A DNA stretch of 13,172 nt from Acidimangrovimonas sp. (GCA_030147905.1 JASBUM010000295.1:1-13172), one strand, 5' to 3'. Positions 1 through 5,732 are shown, counted from the first letter of the stretch. Notes: generated by a model not told the origin, from the letters alone. Numbers and translations are program-made.

Positions 1-5
1 TGGCG

Positions 6-1301
6 ATGTATACGCATGAGGATCTGGCGCGCCTTCAGGCGCAATCGCTGAAGATGCAGGGCTGGATCCGGCAGCAGACCTTCAGCCCCGAGAACCGCAA
101 GACCCTGCGGCGCTTTTCCTCGTGGGAGGTGTCGGAACTGATCTTCCGCATCAACCAGTCCACCTTCCGCGGCCGTCTGGCCGCCGACCCCGCCCTTCCC
201 GGCGGCGAGGTGGAGCCCGACGGCCGCCAGCGCTGGTTCTCGCTCGACGAGATCAACGAACTGCGCCGGCGGATGAAGATCAACCGCAAGTCGCTGATGC
301 CGCCGCGCCCGGCCGGCAAGCGCGCCTTCCGCGCCGCGGTCGCCAACTTCAAGGGCGGCGCCGGCAAGTCGACCGTGGCGCTGCACCTCGCCCATGCTGC
401 GGCGCTTGATGGCTACCGGGTGCTGGTCGTCGATTTCGACCCTCAGGCGACGCTGTCGCATTCGATGGGCCTGACGGACGTGGCCGAGGATTACACCGTC
501 TGGGGCATCATGGCCCGCGACCTGATCCGCGAGACCGACCGGATGAATGCCGCCGCCACCGGCGCGGCCAGTGGCACCGCCCTGCCCCAGCGCAAGCTGC
601 CCGCCGCGATCCGCGACCTCGGCCTTGGTGAGCTGCGCCATCACGACTTCATCAAGCCGACCGCCTGGTCGACGATCGACATCATCCCCTCCTGCGCCAA
701 TGCTGCCTTCGTCGAATTCGCCTCCGCCCAGTACCGCCACCTCAACCCCGAATGGTCGTTCTTCGCCGCCGTGTCGCGCTACCTCGACGGGCTGGCCGAC
801 GACGATTACGACCTGATCCTGTTCGACTGCCCCCCCGCCATCGGCTACCAGTCGATGAACGCGGTCTTCGCCGCCGACATGCTCTATATCCCGTCGGGAC
901 CCGGCTACTGGGAATACGACAGCACCACCTCCTTCATCGGCCAGCTTGCCGAGGCGCTTGGTGATCTGGCCCACGGCTTCGACGGGACCTTCCCCGCGGG
1001 GAAGATGGAACTGCCCAAGGCCTTTACCGACATCCGCTTCCTGATGACGCGGTATGAGCCGGGCAACGACCTGCACCGCGCGATGTTTCAAGCCTTTCGC
1101 AAGGTCTTTGGCGATCATGTGGCCGAACATCCGATCGAGATGACCCGGGCGGTCGAGCAATCCGGCCGCTTTCTCAGCTCGGTCTACGAGATCGACTACC
1201 GCGAGATGACCCGCGAGACATGGCGCCGTGCGCGCGCCAGCTTCGACCGGGCCTATGACGAATTCAGGGCCGGCGTCGTCGCCGCCTGGGATAGGATCTG
1301 A
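6..1301 (+). CDS. parA: ParA-family plasmid partition ATPase (RepA-like, N-terminal HTH)
   Basis: Walker-type ATPase that with ParB segregates a low-copy replicon by dynamic binding to nucleoid DNA. The 431-residue product has a deviant Walker A, KGGAGKST (116-123), with the signature lysine K116. The A' box is VVDFDPQAT (141-149) and Walker B is LILFDCPP (270-277). Residues 1-100 form a charged extension with a predicted helix-turn-helix/MerR-like part (about 39-95), as in type Ia ParA and RepA of repABC plasmids, which also autorepress their operon. Residues 328-333 (TFPAGK) are encoded by a 16-bp palindrome shared with parB. They lie in the stretch between the ATPase motifs and the segment RFLMTRYEPGND. 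The stop codon overlaps the parB ribosome site. Only 5 nt are visible upstream, so promoter and ribosome site are not seen; the N-terminus looks complete by comparison with remembered relatives. No repC follows parB, so this is probably not a standard repABC module. Confidence 0.93.
   Translation: MYTHEDLARLQAQSLKMQGWIRQQTFSPENRKTLRRFSSWEVSELIFRINQSTFRGRLAADPALPGGEVEPDGRQRWFSLDEINELRRRMKINRKSLMPPRPAGKRAFRAAVANFKGGAGKSTVALHLAHAAALDGYRVLVVDFDPQATLSHSMGLTDVAEDYTVWGIMARDLIRETDRMNAAATGAASGTALPQRKLPAAIRDLGLGELRHHDFIKPTAWSTIDIIPSCANAAFVEFASAQYRHLNPEWSFFAAVSRYLDGLADDDYDLILFDCPPAIGYQSMNAVFAADMLYIPSGPGYWEYDSTTSFIGQLAEALGDLAHGFDGTFPAGKMELPKAFTDIRFLMTRYEPGNDLHRAMFQAFRKVFGDHVAEHPIEMTRAVEQSGRFLSSVYEIDYREMTRETWRRARASFDRAYDEFRAGVVAAWDRI
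988..1005 (+). repeat. Palindromic repeat copy 1, inside parA
   Basis: CTTCCCCGCGGGGAAG at 989-1004 is a perfect 16-bp palindrome, preceded by AC as in the other copies. Read in the parA frame (ACC TTC CCC GCG GGG AAG) it encodes TFPAGK, residues 328-333. It is identical over 989-1004 to the copies in parB and the recombinase. Confidence 0.9.
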
Positions 1302-1305
1302 GGAG
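1301..1305 (+). promoter_or_regulatory. Ribosome binding site of parB
   Basis: AGGAG, beginning on the last base of the parA TGA stop, lies 7 nt before the parB ATG. The arrangement implies one mRNA and translational coupling of the two partition genes. Confidence 0.75.
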
Positions 1306-1312
1306 ACGCGCC

Positions 1313-2428
1313 ATGAGCCGCAAGCGCCGCATGTTCGAGATCGAGATGCCCGACACGGGCGCCGAGGCCCCCGGCGCCCCGGCCGACGGTCCGGCCGAAA
1401 CCTTCCCCGCGGGGAAGACCGCCCGTCGCGGGCCGATGGCCACGGCCATAACCGAGGCCGCGCAGTCCGCCCGCGAGCGCCAGGATGTCGAGGCCCGGAT
1501 CCGTGCCGAGAACGACGCGCTGGCGCATGAACATGTCCGGCTGAAGAAGCTGGGGCTGGTGATCGCGCTGGCGCCGCTCGATCAGGTCGCGACCTTCAAG
1601 CTGACCCGCGACCGCGCCCGCGGGCCCGATCCCGAGCTGGCCGAGCTGATCGAATCGATCCGCAGTCTCGGGCTGTCCAACCCGATCCGGCTGGAGGCCC
1701 GCGCCGATGAACGATTTGAACTGATCCAGGGCTACCGCCGGCTGGCCGCCTATCGGGCGCTTCTGGAAGAGACCGGCGATGTCGAACGCTGGGGCACGAT
1801 CCCGGCCGCCATCGCCCAGCCCGGGGCCGAGCTGGAGGCGCTCTACCGCCAGATGGTGGACGAGAACCTCGTGCGCAAGGACATCTCGTTTGCGGAGATG
1901 GCGCAGCTTGCGCTCGACTATGCCGCCGACCCTCAGACGGCCGAGACCGACCCCGAGAAGACCGTGGCGATCCTGTTCAGATCCGCCGGCTACCAGAAGC
2001 GCAGCTATATCCGCGCCTTCATCAGGCTGCTCGACCGGATCGGGCCAAGCCTGCGCTTCGCCCCCGCCATCCCGCGCGCGCTGGGGCTGCATCTGGCAAA
2101 CCGGCTGGAGGTCGCGCCCGAACTGGCCAAGCGGATCCGGGCCGAGCTTGAAGGCTGGGAGAACCGCTCGGAATCGGACGAACTCGGTGTCTTGCGCCGC
2201 ATTGCCGGCACCGAGGACGCGGCCGAGGCCGTCGCGCCCCGCACCGCGCCGCCCGCGGCGCCGATGGCCCGCGCAAGGACAAGCTATCAGCTCGCGCTGC
2301 GCGACGGGCGGGCAAAATGCACCGTGGCCGACGGCCGGCTGGAGGTGCGGCTTGATCGCGATTTCACCTCGATCGACCGGCAGCGTCTTGAACAGGCGGT
2401 GCAGCAGATGCTGGACCAGCTTGACTGA
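1313..2428 (+). CDS. parB: ParB-family partition / centromere-binding protein (RepB-like)
   Basis: DNA-binding partner of ParA, expected to load on a parS centromere. The 371-residue product has a basic N-terminus (MSRKRRMFEIEMP) suited to ParA contact. A low-complexity Ala/Pro linker (about 15-38) leads to a box RRGPMATAI (38-46) that I recognise from alphaproteobacterial RepB/ParB proteins. The ParB N-terminal nuclease-like (CTPase) fold spans about 85-195, with QGYRRLAAYRAL (139-150) at the place of the GERR motif and ENLVRKDIS (184-192). A helix-turn-helix DNA-binding part lies around 190-290, and the C-terminal ~45 residues are probably the dimerisation part. TFPAGK (30-35) in the linker is encoded by a perfect 16-bp palindrome and sits just before the conserved box, so it looks like an insertion tolerated in a flexible region. 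ATG at 1313 is preceded by AGGAG. Another palindrome copy begins directly after the stop codon. Confidence 0.92.
   Translation: MSRKRRMFEIEMPDTGAEAPGAPADGPAETFPAGKTARRGPMATAITEAAQSARERQDVEARIRAENDALAHEHVRLKKLGLVIALAPLDQVATFKLTRDRARGPDPELAELIESIRSLGLSNPIRLEARADERFELIQGYRRLAAYRALLEETGDVERWGTIPAAIAQPGAELEALYRQMVDENLVRKDISFAEMAQLALDYAADPQTAETDPEKTVAILFRSAGYQKRSYIRAFIRLLDRIGPSLRFAPAIPRALGLHLANRLEVAPELAKRIRAELEGWENRSESDELGVLRRIAGTEDAAEAVAPRTAPPAAPMARARTSYQLALRDGRAKCTVADGRLEVRLDRDFTSIDRQRLEQAVQQMLDQLD
1401..1418 (+). repeat. Palindromic repeat copy 2, inside parB
   Basis: CTTCCCCGCGGGGAAG (1402-1417), preceded by CGAAAC and followed by AC. It is read in the same frame as the parA copy and gives the same hexapeptide TFPAGK (residues 30-35). 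Confidence 0.9.
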
Positions 2429-2446
2429 CCTTCCCCGCGGGGAAAG
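2429..2446 (+). repeat. Palindromic repeat copy 3, abutting the parB stop
   Basis: TTCCCCGCGGGGAA (2431-2444) is a perfect 14-bp palindrome. The flanks are CC and AG, so the outer pair differs by one base from the 16-bp form. It starts immediately after the TGA of parB and could fold as a hairpin at the mRNA 3' end. No T-run follows. Confidence 0.88.
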
Positions 2447-2450
2447 ACAT

Positions 2451-2486
2451 GATTCAGGCTCTAGCCGCCGGGTCAGAGCCTGAATC
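2451..2486 (+). repeat. 12-bp perfect inverted repeat after parB
   Basis: GATTCAGGCTCT (2451-2462) is exactly reverse-complementary to AGAGCCTGAATC (2475-2486), separated by a 12-nt GC-rich loop. It lies 22 nt after the parB stop. It could be a transcription end or stabilising hairpin for parAB, or a protein-binding site such as a centromere. The following bases (TTGTTCATGG) are not a classical T-tract, so an intrinsic terminator is only a weak reading. Confidence 0.8.
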
Positions 2487-2542
2487 TTGTTCATGGTCTG
2501 GCCAGATCTCCGGGTCTTGTGCCGAAGGATTCGAGCCCCCGA

Positions 2543-2564
2543 AACCTTCCCCACGGGGAAGGTT
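2543..2564 (+). repeat. Palindromic repeat copy 4, longest arms, in the parB-recombinase gap
   Basis: AACCTTCCCC (2543-2552) pairs with GGGGAAGGTT (2555-2564) around a central AC in place of GC. This 10-bp-arm version keeps the AACC flank seen on one side of copies 2 and 5 and the GGTTCG flank seen beside copy 5. It suggests the complete unit is about 22 bp. Confidence 0.88.
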
Positions 2565-2646
2565 CGCCGACCGCAGAGACAGGTGCAGCCGCGAGCACCT
2601 GCGGCAGCCACCGGACCGCGCATTTGGGCTCCGCCCGTTCGGCGCT

Positions 2647-2669
2647 CAAACGCTCCACCGGAGCGTTTG
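2647..2669. repeat. 10-bp hairpin downstream of the recombinase
   Basis: CAAACGCTCC (2647-2656), loop ACC, then GGAGCGTTTG (2660-2669). It is a perfect stem directly beside another palindrome. On the recombinase strand it lies 22 nt past the stop codon. No T-run follows on that strand, so it is more REP-like than a classical terminator. I recall similar stem sequences between genes in Rhodobacteraceae, but could not check this. Confidence 0.7.
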
Positions 2670-2683
2670 CCGGGCAAGCCCGG
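2670..2683. repeat. 14-bp palindrome CCGGGC-AA-GCCCGG
   Basis: Perfect 6-bp arms around AA, contiguous with the preceding hairpin and 8 nt from the recombinase stop codon. It could form the first stem in the 3' untranslated part of the recombinase mRNA. Confidence 0.65.
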
Positions 2684-2691
2684 ACCGCGCC

Positions 2692-3747
2692 TCACCCCAA
2701 AAGATCGGCGGCGGGGTTCTCGGCGATCTCGATATCGTCGTAATAGCGTTGCGCCTGCGCCATCGACTTGTGCAGGCTCAGCCGCATCGCCGCCTGCAGC
2801 GGCGCACCATCCAGCGCCGCCTGCGTGAGGAACCCCGACCGCAAGCCATGGGGCGAGGCATAATCGGCCGGTAATCCCGCAAGCGCCAGCCGCCGCTTGA
2901 CGATCTGGTAGACCGCATCCCCCGACAGCTTTCGCCCCAGCACCCGGCCCGACTTGCTGATCGCGCGAAAGAGCGGCCCGTCCTCGATCCGCGCCGTCTC
3001 GATCCATTCCGCCAGCGCCCGCGCCGCGCGGCCCTTCAGCACCAGCTTCGGCGTCCGGCCGGTCATCGTGGTCTTGGTCTCGACCAGCCGCAGCCGGATC
3101 AGCCCCCTTCCGGCGAAGTCCTCCAGCCCGACGTCCGCGCGCATCAGCCCCACGATCTCGGACCGTCGCCGCCCGCCCGAGGCGAACCCAAGGCTCAGCA
3201 TCGCGCAGTCGCGTCTTCCCCGCGGGGAAGGTTCGCAGGTATCCAGCATCGCCTCGAGCACGGGGCGGGTGATCGGATGGGCCGATTTCGGCACCGGCAG
3301 CCGTGCGGCGGCGCGCCGGGCCTTGCGCCGCGCCTGGGCGATCAGCGGCGCCTCGAAGGGTGATGGCAGGTTGCGCATCCGGTGAAAGGCGCGCCAGCTG
3401 GCGATCCGCCGGTCCAGCGTGGCGGGCGACGGGCAGGCGAGGCTGCGACGCAGGCCGCTCGCGATCAGCTTCTCCGCCACCTGGCGGGCAGGGTCGTCCA
3501 GCGCGCTTTGCCGCAGATCGACCGCATGGTCGAGCACGAAGCGCAGCGCCACTGCCTCCCGCTCGGGCCAGTCCAGCGCACGGCCGAAACGCGCGACCTT
3601 CCAGGCGTCGATGTACAGCAGGTCGCGTTCATAGGCGCGCAACGTATTCTCGGGCGTACCCCGGACATAAAGATCCGTCAGCGCGCTTTCGTCCTGTTCG
3701 GACAGCGTCTGCGGCAGGGCCTGTAGAGGGGCTGGCGGCTTCGTCAT
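2692..3747 (-). CDS. Tyrosine-family site-specific recombinase/integrase (plasmid type)
   Basis: The 351-residue product has an N-terminal core-binding (SAM-like) domain, about 20-150, with the typical TPENTLRAYERDLLYIDAW segment (31-49). The catalytic domain is about 155-345. Visible catalytic residues are R194 in GGRRRSEIVGL, K225 in VETKT, H300 and R303 in HGLR, H326 in LHKS, and Y335 nine residues later in QRYYDD. The full set is present, so it should be active in strand exchange. Likely jobs are dimer resolution of the replicon or integration. The family is frequent beside parAB on rhodobacterial plasmids. Whether it also takes part in replication is unknown to me. Residues 172-178 (EPSPRGR) are encoded by a palindrome copy, in a different reading frame from that used in parA/parB. 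ATG at 3747 has no strong ribosome site. It is transcribed towards parB and divergently from the HTH gene. Confidence 0.9.
   Translation of the reverse strand: MTKPPAPLQALPQTLSEQDESALTDLYVRGTPENTLRAYERDLLYIDAWKVARFGRALDWPEREAVALRFVLDHAVDLRQSALDDPARQVAEKLIASGLRRSLACPSPATLDRRIASWRAFHRMRNLPSPFEAPLIAQARRKARRAAARLPVPKSAHPITRPVLEAMLDTCEPSPRGRRDCAMLSLGFASGGRRRSEIVGLMRADVGLEDFAGRGLIRLRLVETKTTMTGRTPKLVLKGRAARALAEWIETARIEDGPLFRAISKSGRVLGRKLSGDAVYQIVKRRLALAGLPADYASPHGLRSGFLTQAALDGAPLQAAMRLSLHKSMAQAQRYYDDIEIAENPAADLLG
3214..3233 (-). repeat. Palindromic repeat copy 5, inside the recombinase gene
   Basis: CTTCCCCGCGGGGAAG at 3215-3230 is a perfect 16-bp palindrome. On the minus strand it is flanked by GAAC upstream and AC downstream, the same flanks as copy 2 on the plus strand. 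The element therefore has an orientation, and it follows the reading direction of the host gene in all three coding copies. Confidence 0.9.
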
Positions 3748-3869
3748 GGCCCGAGGATGGTGCCCAACGGCGCAAAAATCAATAGACGCGATAATCGAAC
3801 ATTATCGTGTATGATTAGCGATCAAATGGAGTGCTTCTGTAATCCGCGTTTTTGATCTATTTTGCGGAT
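3748..3869. promoter_or_regulatory. AT-rich divergent intergenic region
   Basis: By hand count about 61 of 99 bases at 3771-3869 are A or T, against about one third in flanking genes. It separates the recombinase (minus) from the HTH gene (plus), so it must hold both promoters and perhaps a melting region. I could not place convincing -35/-10 pairs. It contains an inverted repeat at 3786-3810 and short arms ATCCGC (3842-3847) / GCGGAT (3864-3869) ending at the HTH gene's ATG. Confidence 0.55.
3786..3810. repeat. Inverted repeat, probable operator between divergent genes
   Basis: CGATAAT (3789-3795) and ATTATCG (3801-3807) are exact reverse complements separated by CGAAC. With one mismatch the arms extend to 10 bp (AC.CGATAAT / ATTATCG.GT). 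Its place midway between divergent genes, one of which encodes an HTH protein, suggests an autoregulatory operator or an origin-binding site. Confidence 0.6.
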
Positions 3870-4967
3870 ATGAGCCGCCATCCGATTGAAACTCTGGACG
3901 ATCAGGATCAACTGGTAAGCCTGCCGTCACCCTATGACGGCAGTTCGGCCGAGGATGCGCCATGGTTCCTGCCCCCGCCGCCTGATGACGAGGCCTGGAC
4001 GATGCCGGGACCGCGGGCGGAACGCGCGGCCCCGCCCGCCCCCGCGGCCTGGCAAAAGGCCGAGGCCGCGCAGGGCACCGGGCTCGCACGGGCGGCTGCG
4101 GCCTTCGCGCGGCTGGACGAACGGCTGCGCCGCAGCCCCTGCGGAAGCGACTGGGCACAACGGCTTGCGCTGAGCGAGGCGGAAGCCTTGGCGCGGGTAT
4201 CGGGCGATCTGCTGCCACCCGGCCTTCTGGCCGAGGCCGAGGCGCTGCGCGGGCACGGCACCGCAGAGGACACCCGCCGCCTGGGCGCCGCCCGCTGGGC
4301 CGTTCGCAGGCTGCGGGCCGGCCGCCCGCCGACGCCCGGCGCGCTGGCCGATTTCCTCGGTCTCCACGCGGTCGCCAATCAGGCGCTTGGCGATCTGGCG
4401 CCACGGCCGGAGGGGACCGAATTCACCATGATCGGCGGCCAGTGGGAAGCGCTCCTGGACGCCTGCGCGCTGCATCCGCTGACCCGCGCGGCGCTGGCAC
4501 ATCACGGCTGGCGCGCGCTTGGCCTGTCCGCACCCGGCGACATGATCGAAGGCGGCGTCGCTGCGGCCCTGATCGGCGCGGAAGAGGCGCGCGGCGGGCT
4601 GACCTTTCTGCCGGTCGCGGCGGGCGGCGGCGCGGCGCACCGGTGTGGCGGCCCCCCGGGCGAACGGCTGGCGGCCTGGTATGCCGGGGTGGAGCAGGCC
4701 TGTCTGGCCGGGCTGCTGGCCTGCGACCGGATCGAGGCATGGCAGGTCCGGGCCGCGGCCGCCACCGCGGATCTGAGCGGGCGCAGCGTCGCGGGGCTGC
4801 TCTCGGCATTGGCCGCGGCGCCGCTGATTTCGGCCGAGGCGGCGGCGGCGGCGGCCGGCTGCTCGCGCTCGGCCGCCGAAAGAAACCTCGCGCTTTTCGC
4901 CGGTCGCGGCCTTGCGGCCGAGGTCACCGGCCAGCGCCGGTTCCGCCTGTGGCGCGCGGCGCTCTAG
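3870..4967 (+). CDS. Plasmid-type helix-turn-helix protein, RHE_PE00001/DUF1612-like
   Basis: The 365-residue protein is not certainly identified. Residues 1-60 are acidic and Pro-rich. From about 75, ARAAAAFARLDERLRRSP resembles the LARLDERLxRSP start typical of RHE_PE00001/DUF1612 proteins on rhizobial and rhodobacterial plasmids. The C-terminal 62 residues (304-365) look like a winged helix-turn-helix (ISAEAAAAAAGCSRSAAERNL) ending in the family-like tail VTGQRRFRLWRA. The middle is Ala/Leu-rich and more divergent; the usual LWLEGE segment is replaced by RVSGDLLPPG. Function in this family is not established; DNA binding is inferred. I chose ATG 3870 over the in-frame TTG at 3852 because the latter has no ribosome site and lies in the AT-rich gap. 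It diverges from the recombinase and ends 9 bp before the convergent GntR gene. By position it is a candidate replicon-control or replication protein, but nothing in the sequence proves that. Confidence 0.55.
   Translation: MSRHPIETLDDQDQLVSLPSPYDGSSAEDAPWFLPPPPDDEAWTMPGPRAERAAPPAPAAWQKAEAAQGTGLARAAAAFARLDERLRRSPCGSDWAQRLALSEAEALARVSGDLLPPGLLAEAEALRGHGTAEDTRRLGAARWAVRRLRAGRPPTPGALADFLGLHAVANQALGDLAPRPEGTEFTMIGGQWEALLDACALHPLTRAALAHHGWRALGLSAPGDMIEGGVAAALIGAEEARGGLTFLPVAAGGGAAHRCGGPPGERLAAWYAGVEQACLAGLLACDRIEAWQVRAAAATADLSGRSVAGLLSALAAAPLISAEAAAAAAGCSRSAAERNLALFAGRGLAAEVTGQRRFRLWRAAL
4838..4855 (+). repeat. Short GGC tandem repeat (6 units)
   Basis: Six consecutive GGC triplets in the HTH gene encode part of an Ala run in the predicted winged helix. 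The tract is short and in frame, and a possible slippage site. Confidence 0.6.
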
Positions 4968-4976
4968 GCGGCCGGA

Positions 4977-5693
4977 TCAGCCTTCTTCGGCGAAATGGCC
5001 GGCGTAGCGTTCGAGCAGTTCCGGCATTTCGCTCAGGATCGCGGACAGATGCGCCTGCATCGCCGCGCGCGCGGCCTCGGGATCGTCGGAGCCCACCGCC
5101 GCGACGATCGCGCGGTGCTGGCCGATGATGAGAGCGAGCCGCGAGTAGCGCTCTACCGCGAGGAACCGCACCCGGTCCATCTGCGCCTTCACGTTCTCCA
5201 GCATCCGCCAGGCGGCGGGCCTGTTGGCGACATGGGCCAGCTCGGCGTGGAACGCCTCGTCGAGGAAGTAGAACCGCTCGCGCGCGGCCTCGCGCTCGGA
5301 CGCCTCGAGCGCATGCGCCGCTTCCTGCTCGGCGATGCAGCGTTCCAGCGCGGCGAGCCCCTCGGGCGTGATCCGGCGCGCGGCCTCCGCCGCGATCGCG
5401 ATCTCCACCGCCTCGCGGACGAAGCGGGCATCGTTCACCTCGCTCATCGAGATCCGGGCGACCTGCGTTCCGCGCTGGGGCAGAACGCGGACGAGCCCGG
5501 CCTCGGCGAGCTTGATGAAGGCCTCGCGCACCGGCTGGCGGGAGATCTCGAAGCGGCGGGCGATCTCCTGTTCGGAGAGCATCTCGCCCGGCTGGACCCG
5601 GTGCGAGACGATCGCGATCCGCAGCGCACGCTGCACGAAGGCGGTGATCGGCTCATGCGGCTGACGCTCGGGGAGTGGAAATGCTGATGTCAT
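4977..5693 (-). CDS. GntR-family transcriptional regulator, FCD (FadR) subfamily, of the uronate operon
   Basis: Predicted 238-residue repressor in the position of UxuR. The N-terminal winged helix (about 13-82) has the GntR signature LSEQEIARRFEISRQPVREAF (39-59) and the wing LPQRGTQVARI. The C-terminal FCD effector domain (about 87-220) carries the usual metal-binding set: D145 and H149 in LDEAFHAEL, H193 in GQHRAI, and H215 in MQAHL. In characterised relatives (E. coli UxuR/ExuR) the inducer is a uronate such as fructuronate; here that is inference. I chose ATG 5693 over the in-frame TTG at 5711 because AAGGGG stands 6 nt before the ATG. A minus-strand promoter with its -10 at 5741-5746 lies within the binding-protein promoter, implying auto- and cross-regulation. 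The gene ends 9 bp from the convergent HTH gene, so the backbone/cargo border is here. Confidence 0.9.
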   Translation of the reverse strand: MTSAFPLPERQPHEPITAFVQRALRIAIVSHRVQPGEMLSEQEIARRFEISRQPVREAFIKLAEAGLVRVLPQRGTQVARISMSEVNDARFVREAVEIAIAAEAARRITPEGLAALERCIAEQEAAHALEASEREAARERFYFLDEAFHAELAHVANRPAAWRMLENVKAQMDRVRFLAVERYSRLALIIGQHRAIVAAVGSDDPEAARAAMQAHLSAILSEMPELLERYAGHFAEEG

Positions 5694-5717
5694 CCGTGCC
5701 CCTTGCCACAATGCGCC

Positions 5718-5732
5718 CGCGTTGACAACGCG
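5718..5732. promoter_or_regulatory. Palindrome over the plus-strand -35 (candidate operator)
   Basis: CGCGTTG and CAACGCG are exact reverse complements around a central A (5725). It covers the TTGACA -35 at 5722-5727. Its centre is about 20 bp (two helical turns) from that of the dyad at 5739-5752, so two bound dimers would lie on the same face. Confidence 0.6.

Larger units (their letters stand above)
2611..2690. repeat. Direct repeat pair bracketing a hairpin cassette
   Basis: CCGGACCGCGC occurs at 2611-2621 and again at 2680-2690, 69 bp apart start to start, enclosing the hairpin at 2647-2669 and overlapping the end of the 2670-2683 palindrome. It may mark a composite repeat unit. It may also be coincidence in GC-rich sequence. 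Confidence 0.4.
2429..2691. other. 263-bp dyad-rich non-coding gap between parB and the recombinase
   Basis: I see no convincing gene here. Six inverted repeats lie in 255 bp: 2431-2444, 2451-2486, 2543-2564, 2580-2601 (CAGGTGC / GCACCTG, 8-nt loop), 2647-2669 and 2670-2683. An 11-bp direct repeat CCGGACCGCGC at 2611-2621 and 2680-2690 brackets the last two. The gap receives transcripts from both sides (parB forward, recombinase reverse). Candidate roles are centromere, part of the origin, bidirectional terminator, or a nest of REP-like elements. I found no match to the GTT-N4-GC-N4-AAC pattern known for repABC parS sites. Confidence 0.6.

Noticed and set aside
2451..2500. Classical Rho-independent terminator for parAB
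   Set aside because: The stem is strong but the loop is 12 nt and only TTGTT follows, so it is kept as an inverted repeat and not called a terminator.
2431..2683. CRISPR-like array
   Set aside because: Repeats are irregularly spaced, short and partly inside genes. There are no unique spacers of constant size and no cas genes.
1313..2691. repABC operon missing annotation of repC
   Set aside because: No plus-strand frame after parB encodes a RepC-like protein; the gap is non-coding and the next gene is on the other strand.
2449..2874. Short plus-strand frames in and beyond the parB-recombinase gap
   Set aside because: They run through inverted repeats into the antisense of the recombinase, have no clear ribosome site and resemble nothing I know.
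1253..3007. 584-codon minus-strand frame across parB and the gap
   Set aside because: It crosses parB, the dyad-rich gap and the 3' end of the recombinase. No recognisable protein features.
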